The notes under the pieces are model-generated. The model was not told where the DNA came from. It did no database searches and saw only the letters and a program-made list of their open reading frames with translations. Source: Pontibacillus sp. HMF3514 (lineage in GTDB: Bacteria; Bacillota; Bacilli; Bacillales; BH030062). Taken from it: a DNA stretch of 64,000 nucleotides. Both the position numbers and the translations under genes were made by a program. Positions 61,689 to 64,000 of the stretch are shown here, one piece after another. The stretch is from assembly GCF_009858175.1 (NCBI RefSeq), contig NZ_CP047393.1, forward strand, positions 3,286,001-3,350,000, given 5' to 3'. Position 1 is the first letter of the stretch. Every line of letters starts with the position of its first letter.

Positions 61689-63409
61689 TATTCTTTCACC
61701 TCCACCTCACATATCCTCTTTTCTGTCTGAATCAAATAGACATCCTGATCTATTTTAGCTACGGTACATCCCTGTTTATTTGAGACTAGTTTTTTGGTTC
61801 TTAGGATATAGGAAGAGGCATATGGCATGCTTTGATAAATTTGGATACCTTGGTCATCTCGGAATATTTTCACATCGGTCTGTTCCCATTCTTTTAATAA
61901 GTGACCAGCTTCAGAGGCAGTTACACTTTTTAACCACGGAAATTGCTTTGATATATCCTGTAACATTTGTTTATAATCTTTAGAGGCTTTACGCCAATTA
62001 ATGAGTTCCTCATCCCATGGAGTGATTAGATGTGAGAAAATACCTGAAGCTGTTAAACTATTTGCCATCTTCCACTTCACAACATCTGAGTATTGATAAC
62101 CATTCGTAACCCATGGTACATAAACAACCCCATTTTCAACCCCAAAATCGTCTTCCAAATAAGATGGAATGATGGTGTCTATATCCGAAAAAAAATCAGT
62201 AAATTCTTGTGTAATATGATCATTCAATTTCCCATTATAGGGCATAAAAGAAGTTAGGGAATAAGTGGGCATCGTTTCTTTCATAAATGATATTACGGAC
62301 TGAGATACATCTCGCAAATCAGTTTCAGGTGTTAAAGGCTGTGTATTATACCCCGCCAAAGCTAATTCGCCACCTTGATTCAACAGTTCTCTTCCATATT
62401 TCACAAAATCCCTTTTCACATATTCAGGGATCTTTGTTCCCTCTTCTTTCTCTTCATCAAAAGACATCAAAAAACCACTGGTTAAAGATAAATGATATTG
62501 ATTCGATGTATCCTTTACATACGGCCACCATGTATCACGATAAAACTCTTGATCTAATGATTTGCTTCCTTTAGGCAAGGGCGCTGGGAAAGAATGAATA
62601 TACGTTAATTTAAAATTATGCACTGGGTAAATGAAGTCTTTCTGTAATGCCCCAATGGCACCGGTTAAAAGTCCACGATTGATTTTTTCATGGAGCATTG
62701 TGCCATTGAACATAACAAACATACCCTCGCCATATCTACGCTCCCACAGTAACGGATAACCTTCTATAGATGTAGCATGCAACGAAACCTTTTCATCCAA
62801 CCTTACAGCCAACGAAGAGTTTGTAAGAAAAGAATCATCAATAACTACCCCTTTCCGCTTCAGGAGTAAGTTCGATTCCATCCTAATTCCCTTTGTTTGA
62901 ATTAAAGGCCCAATTTCATAAACTCCCATTTTTCTATATAAAGAATATAGAGCATCACCAGGAATAGGTCTTACTGCAAATAAAACAGCTCCCCCATTTT
63001 CTACATAAGAAGCTAGGTCTTGAATATTAGGAAACTTATCTAGATTTTCAGAAGTTAAGATAATCGAAGAATAGGAATCAAGATCAGATTGAATTTGTGA
63101 AAATGGAATAGAATCGTTTGGTTTCCTTATATTTGTAAGTGTGGATACAATATTGGTCTTTAAATCTTTACTCGATGTATCTTCTTTATCATATACGATT
63201 AAATACGTTTCCTCTTCCCCTTTACCATCCGTCGGTATTACAGGGCTATCATTAGTGTCTATAGATTCTTTGCGGAAGGAGTCATTTGAGTACTCTCTAA
63301 GCGTAAGTATATAATCAGATCGTACTACCTCTAGGAAAATTCCGAATGTAATGACAAGGATAATAATGACATAAATGGTTTTACCGAATTCAAACTTCTG
63401 TTCCATCAT
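61688..63409 (-). CDS. Membrane-anchored DUF2194 protein, PelA deacetylase-like
   Basis: 573 residues. One N-terminal membrane helix (IYVIIILVITFGIFLEVV), then a long extracytoplasmic part. About 70-260 looks like a Rossmann/glutamine-amidotransferase-like region (LASYVENGGAVLFAVRPIPG); about 265-500 resembles the deacetylase-like part of PelA (KLTYIHSFPAPLPKGSKS; GGELALAGYNTQPLTPET; PWVTNGYQYSDVVKWKM). In Bacillus cereus the equivalent gene in the pel operon is pelA-DA. A classical NodB metal motif was not obvious, so activity is uncertain. It overlaps the upstream gene by 20 bp; AGGAGG precedes the ATG. Confidence 0.85.
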   Translation of the reverse strand: MMEQKFEFGKTIYVIIILVITFGIFLEVVRSDYILTLREYSNDSFRKESIDTNDSPVIPTDGKGEEETYLIVYDKEDTSSKDLKTNIVSTLTNIRKPNDSIPFSQIQSDLDSYSSIILTSENLDKFPNIQDLASYVENGGAVLFAVRPIPGDALYSLYRKMGVYEIGPLIQTKGIRMESNLLLKRKGVVIDDSFLTNSSLAVRLDEKVSLHATSIEGYPLLWERRYGEGMFVMFNGTMLHEKINRGLLTGAIGALQKDFIYPVHNFKLTYIHSFPAPLPKGSKSLDQEFYRDTWWPYVKDTSNQYHLSLTSGFLMSFDEEKEEGTKIPEYVKRDFVKYGRELLNQGGELALAGYNTQPLTPETDLRDVSQSVISFMKETMPTYSLTSFMPYNGKLNDHITQEFTDFFSDIDTIIPSYLEDDFGVENGVVYVPWVTNGYQYSDVVKWKMANSLTASGIFSHLITPWDEELINWRKASKDYKQMLQDISKQFPWLKSVTASEAGHLLKEWEQTDVKIFRDDQGIQIYQSMPYASSYILRTKKLVSNKQGCTVAKIDQDVYLIQTEKRICEVEVKE

Positions 63410-64000
63410 GTTGCCTCCTGTTCCAATAACGGATTCGGTTTAACCCCTTAGGAGATAGTGTGATCGTAGACTGTTTTAGTTGAGTTAACACTTTTCTAAA
63501 TCGTTCTTCATCTTCCAGAGCATAGTACACTTTCATAGCAGCAAAATAAGCATCTTCATTATAAGGGAAGGCATTAAGAAACTTTTGACTATACTGTAAA
63601 GCTTGTTGGTACTCTTTTAACTGTAAATCATACTCAATCTTATTTATAAAGTGTTTAGGTTGAGATTCTTCTTCTTCCAGGACTCTGGCTAATATGGATG
63701 TATATTGATACATATACTTTCTTTTTGTATTCTCATCTACAAATTCCAAATCAATATATTCTTTCATTCTCTCACTATACATCAGCAATAGTTCTAAATC
63801 TTCATCCTCACTTTTATTAAGTTGGACTTCAATCTCTTGCATATCATTCAGTAATTTCCTTTTCGATTCTAAAATAGATGATGCCGCATAATGTGATGTT
63901 TCTGTATCCTCATTTTCTAAGGCCACTTTCAACATTTGTATATCTTTAAAAGAATCTTGTTTCAATAACTGCAAAAGCTTTCGACGTCTAATGTGATTTT
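63390..64000 (-). CDS. PelE-like TPR protein, C-terminal part
   Basis: About 203 codons, open at the right window edge, so the start is beyond the window; a TTG near 63974 is internal, since the frame continues upstream (IRRRKLLQLL). It is helical with TPR-like repeats (YDLQLKEYQQALQYSQKFLN; NEDAYFAAMKVYYALEDEER). In Pel operons PelE is a membrane-anchored TPR protein that binds PelD and PelF, and the order pelE-pelA-pelF-pelG supports the assignment. PelD, the c-di-GMP receptor, would be expected further upstream. Confidence 0.8.
   Translation of the reverse strand, partial: NHIRRRKLLQLLKQDSFKDIQMLKVALENEDTETSHYAASSILESKRKLLNDMQEIEVQLNKSEDEDLELLLMYSERMKEYIDLEFVDENTKRKYMYQYTSILARVLEEEESQPKHFINKIEYDLQLKEYQQALQYSQKFLNAFPYNEDAYFAAMKVYYALEDEERFRKVLTQLKQSTITLSPKGLNRIRYWNRRQHDGTEV

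Overview
The window looks like chromosomal DNA from a low-GC, motile, Gram-positive member of the Bacillaceae, most likely a moderately halophilic Halobacillus/Pontibacillus-type organism. The basis is the Bacillus subtilis-like gene order (secA, hpf, fliT-fliS-fliD, flaG, hag, csrA, fliW, flgL-flgK-flgN-flgM, yvyF, comFC, comFA, degV, degU-degS, yvyE, tagU, tagO), the sigma-D promoters, and the acidic surface proteins. The genus is an inference. No rRNA, tRNA, CRISPR array, phage or insertion sequence was recognised.

Positions 1-18030 (nearly all minus strand): the 5' part of secA, small unknown genes, hpf, the late flagellar cluster and the comF genes. Four promoters fit the sigma-D pattern TAAA-N14/15-NNCGATAT. 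They precede flaG-fliD, two separate flagellin genes, and flgM. The main flagellin has a long leader with a hairpin showing the CsrA site ACAGGGACGT, and fliW-csrA lie just upstream. The second flagellin carries six TolB/PD40-type beta-propeller repeats between its normal D0/D1 ends, which is the most unusual object in the window.

Positions 18045-27720: DegV, the DegS-DegU two-component pair, YvyE, a wall teichoic acid ligase (TagU), an N-acetylglucosaminidase, TagO and an amidase. The two wall hydrolases carry an N-terminal Ig-like domain of the SbsA/Big_5 type.

Positions 27988-46240: an accessory secretion and surface-protein island. It encodes SecA2, its S-layer assembly partner SlaP, a ribbon-helix-helix protein, an S41 protease, a double leucine-rich-repeat protein, an RCC1 propeller protein, a large secreted protein, a cohesin-plus-dockerin protein, a cohesin protein and a phosphodiester glycosidase. 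The same Big_5-type module recurs in most of them, often at the C-terminus. No SLH domain or LPXTG motif was seen. The module is therefore a candidate wall-retention or sorting element of this SecA2/SlaP surface proteome.

Positions 43303-54264: two copies of a dispersed intergenic repeat, a 45-codon gene, a VanZ-like gene, gtaB, a 21-bp tandem repeat tract, a pyroglutamate-salvage operon (pcp-pxpB-pxpA-pxpC), and a membrane protein/HlyD-type adaptor pair.

Positions 54265-64000: an amino acid permease, then a minus-strand Gram-positive Pel-type exopolysaccharide operon: PelE-like (partial), DUF2194 protein, PelF, PelG, CotH lipoprotein, VTC-domain protein, DUF4956 membrane protein. Its upstream end lies beyond the window. 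Overall the segment concentrates functions at the cell envelope: motility, wall synthesis and turnover, a modular protein coat and an exopolysaccharide.
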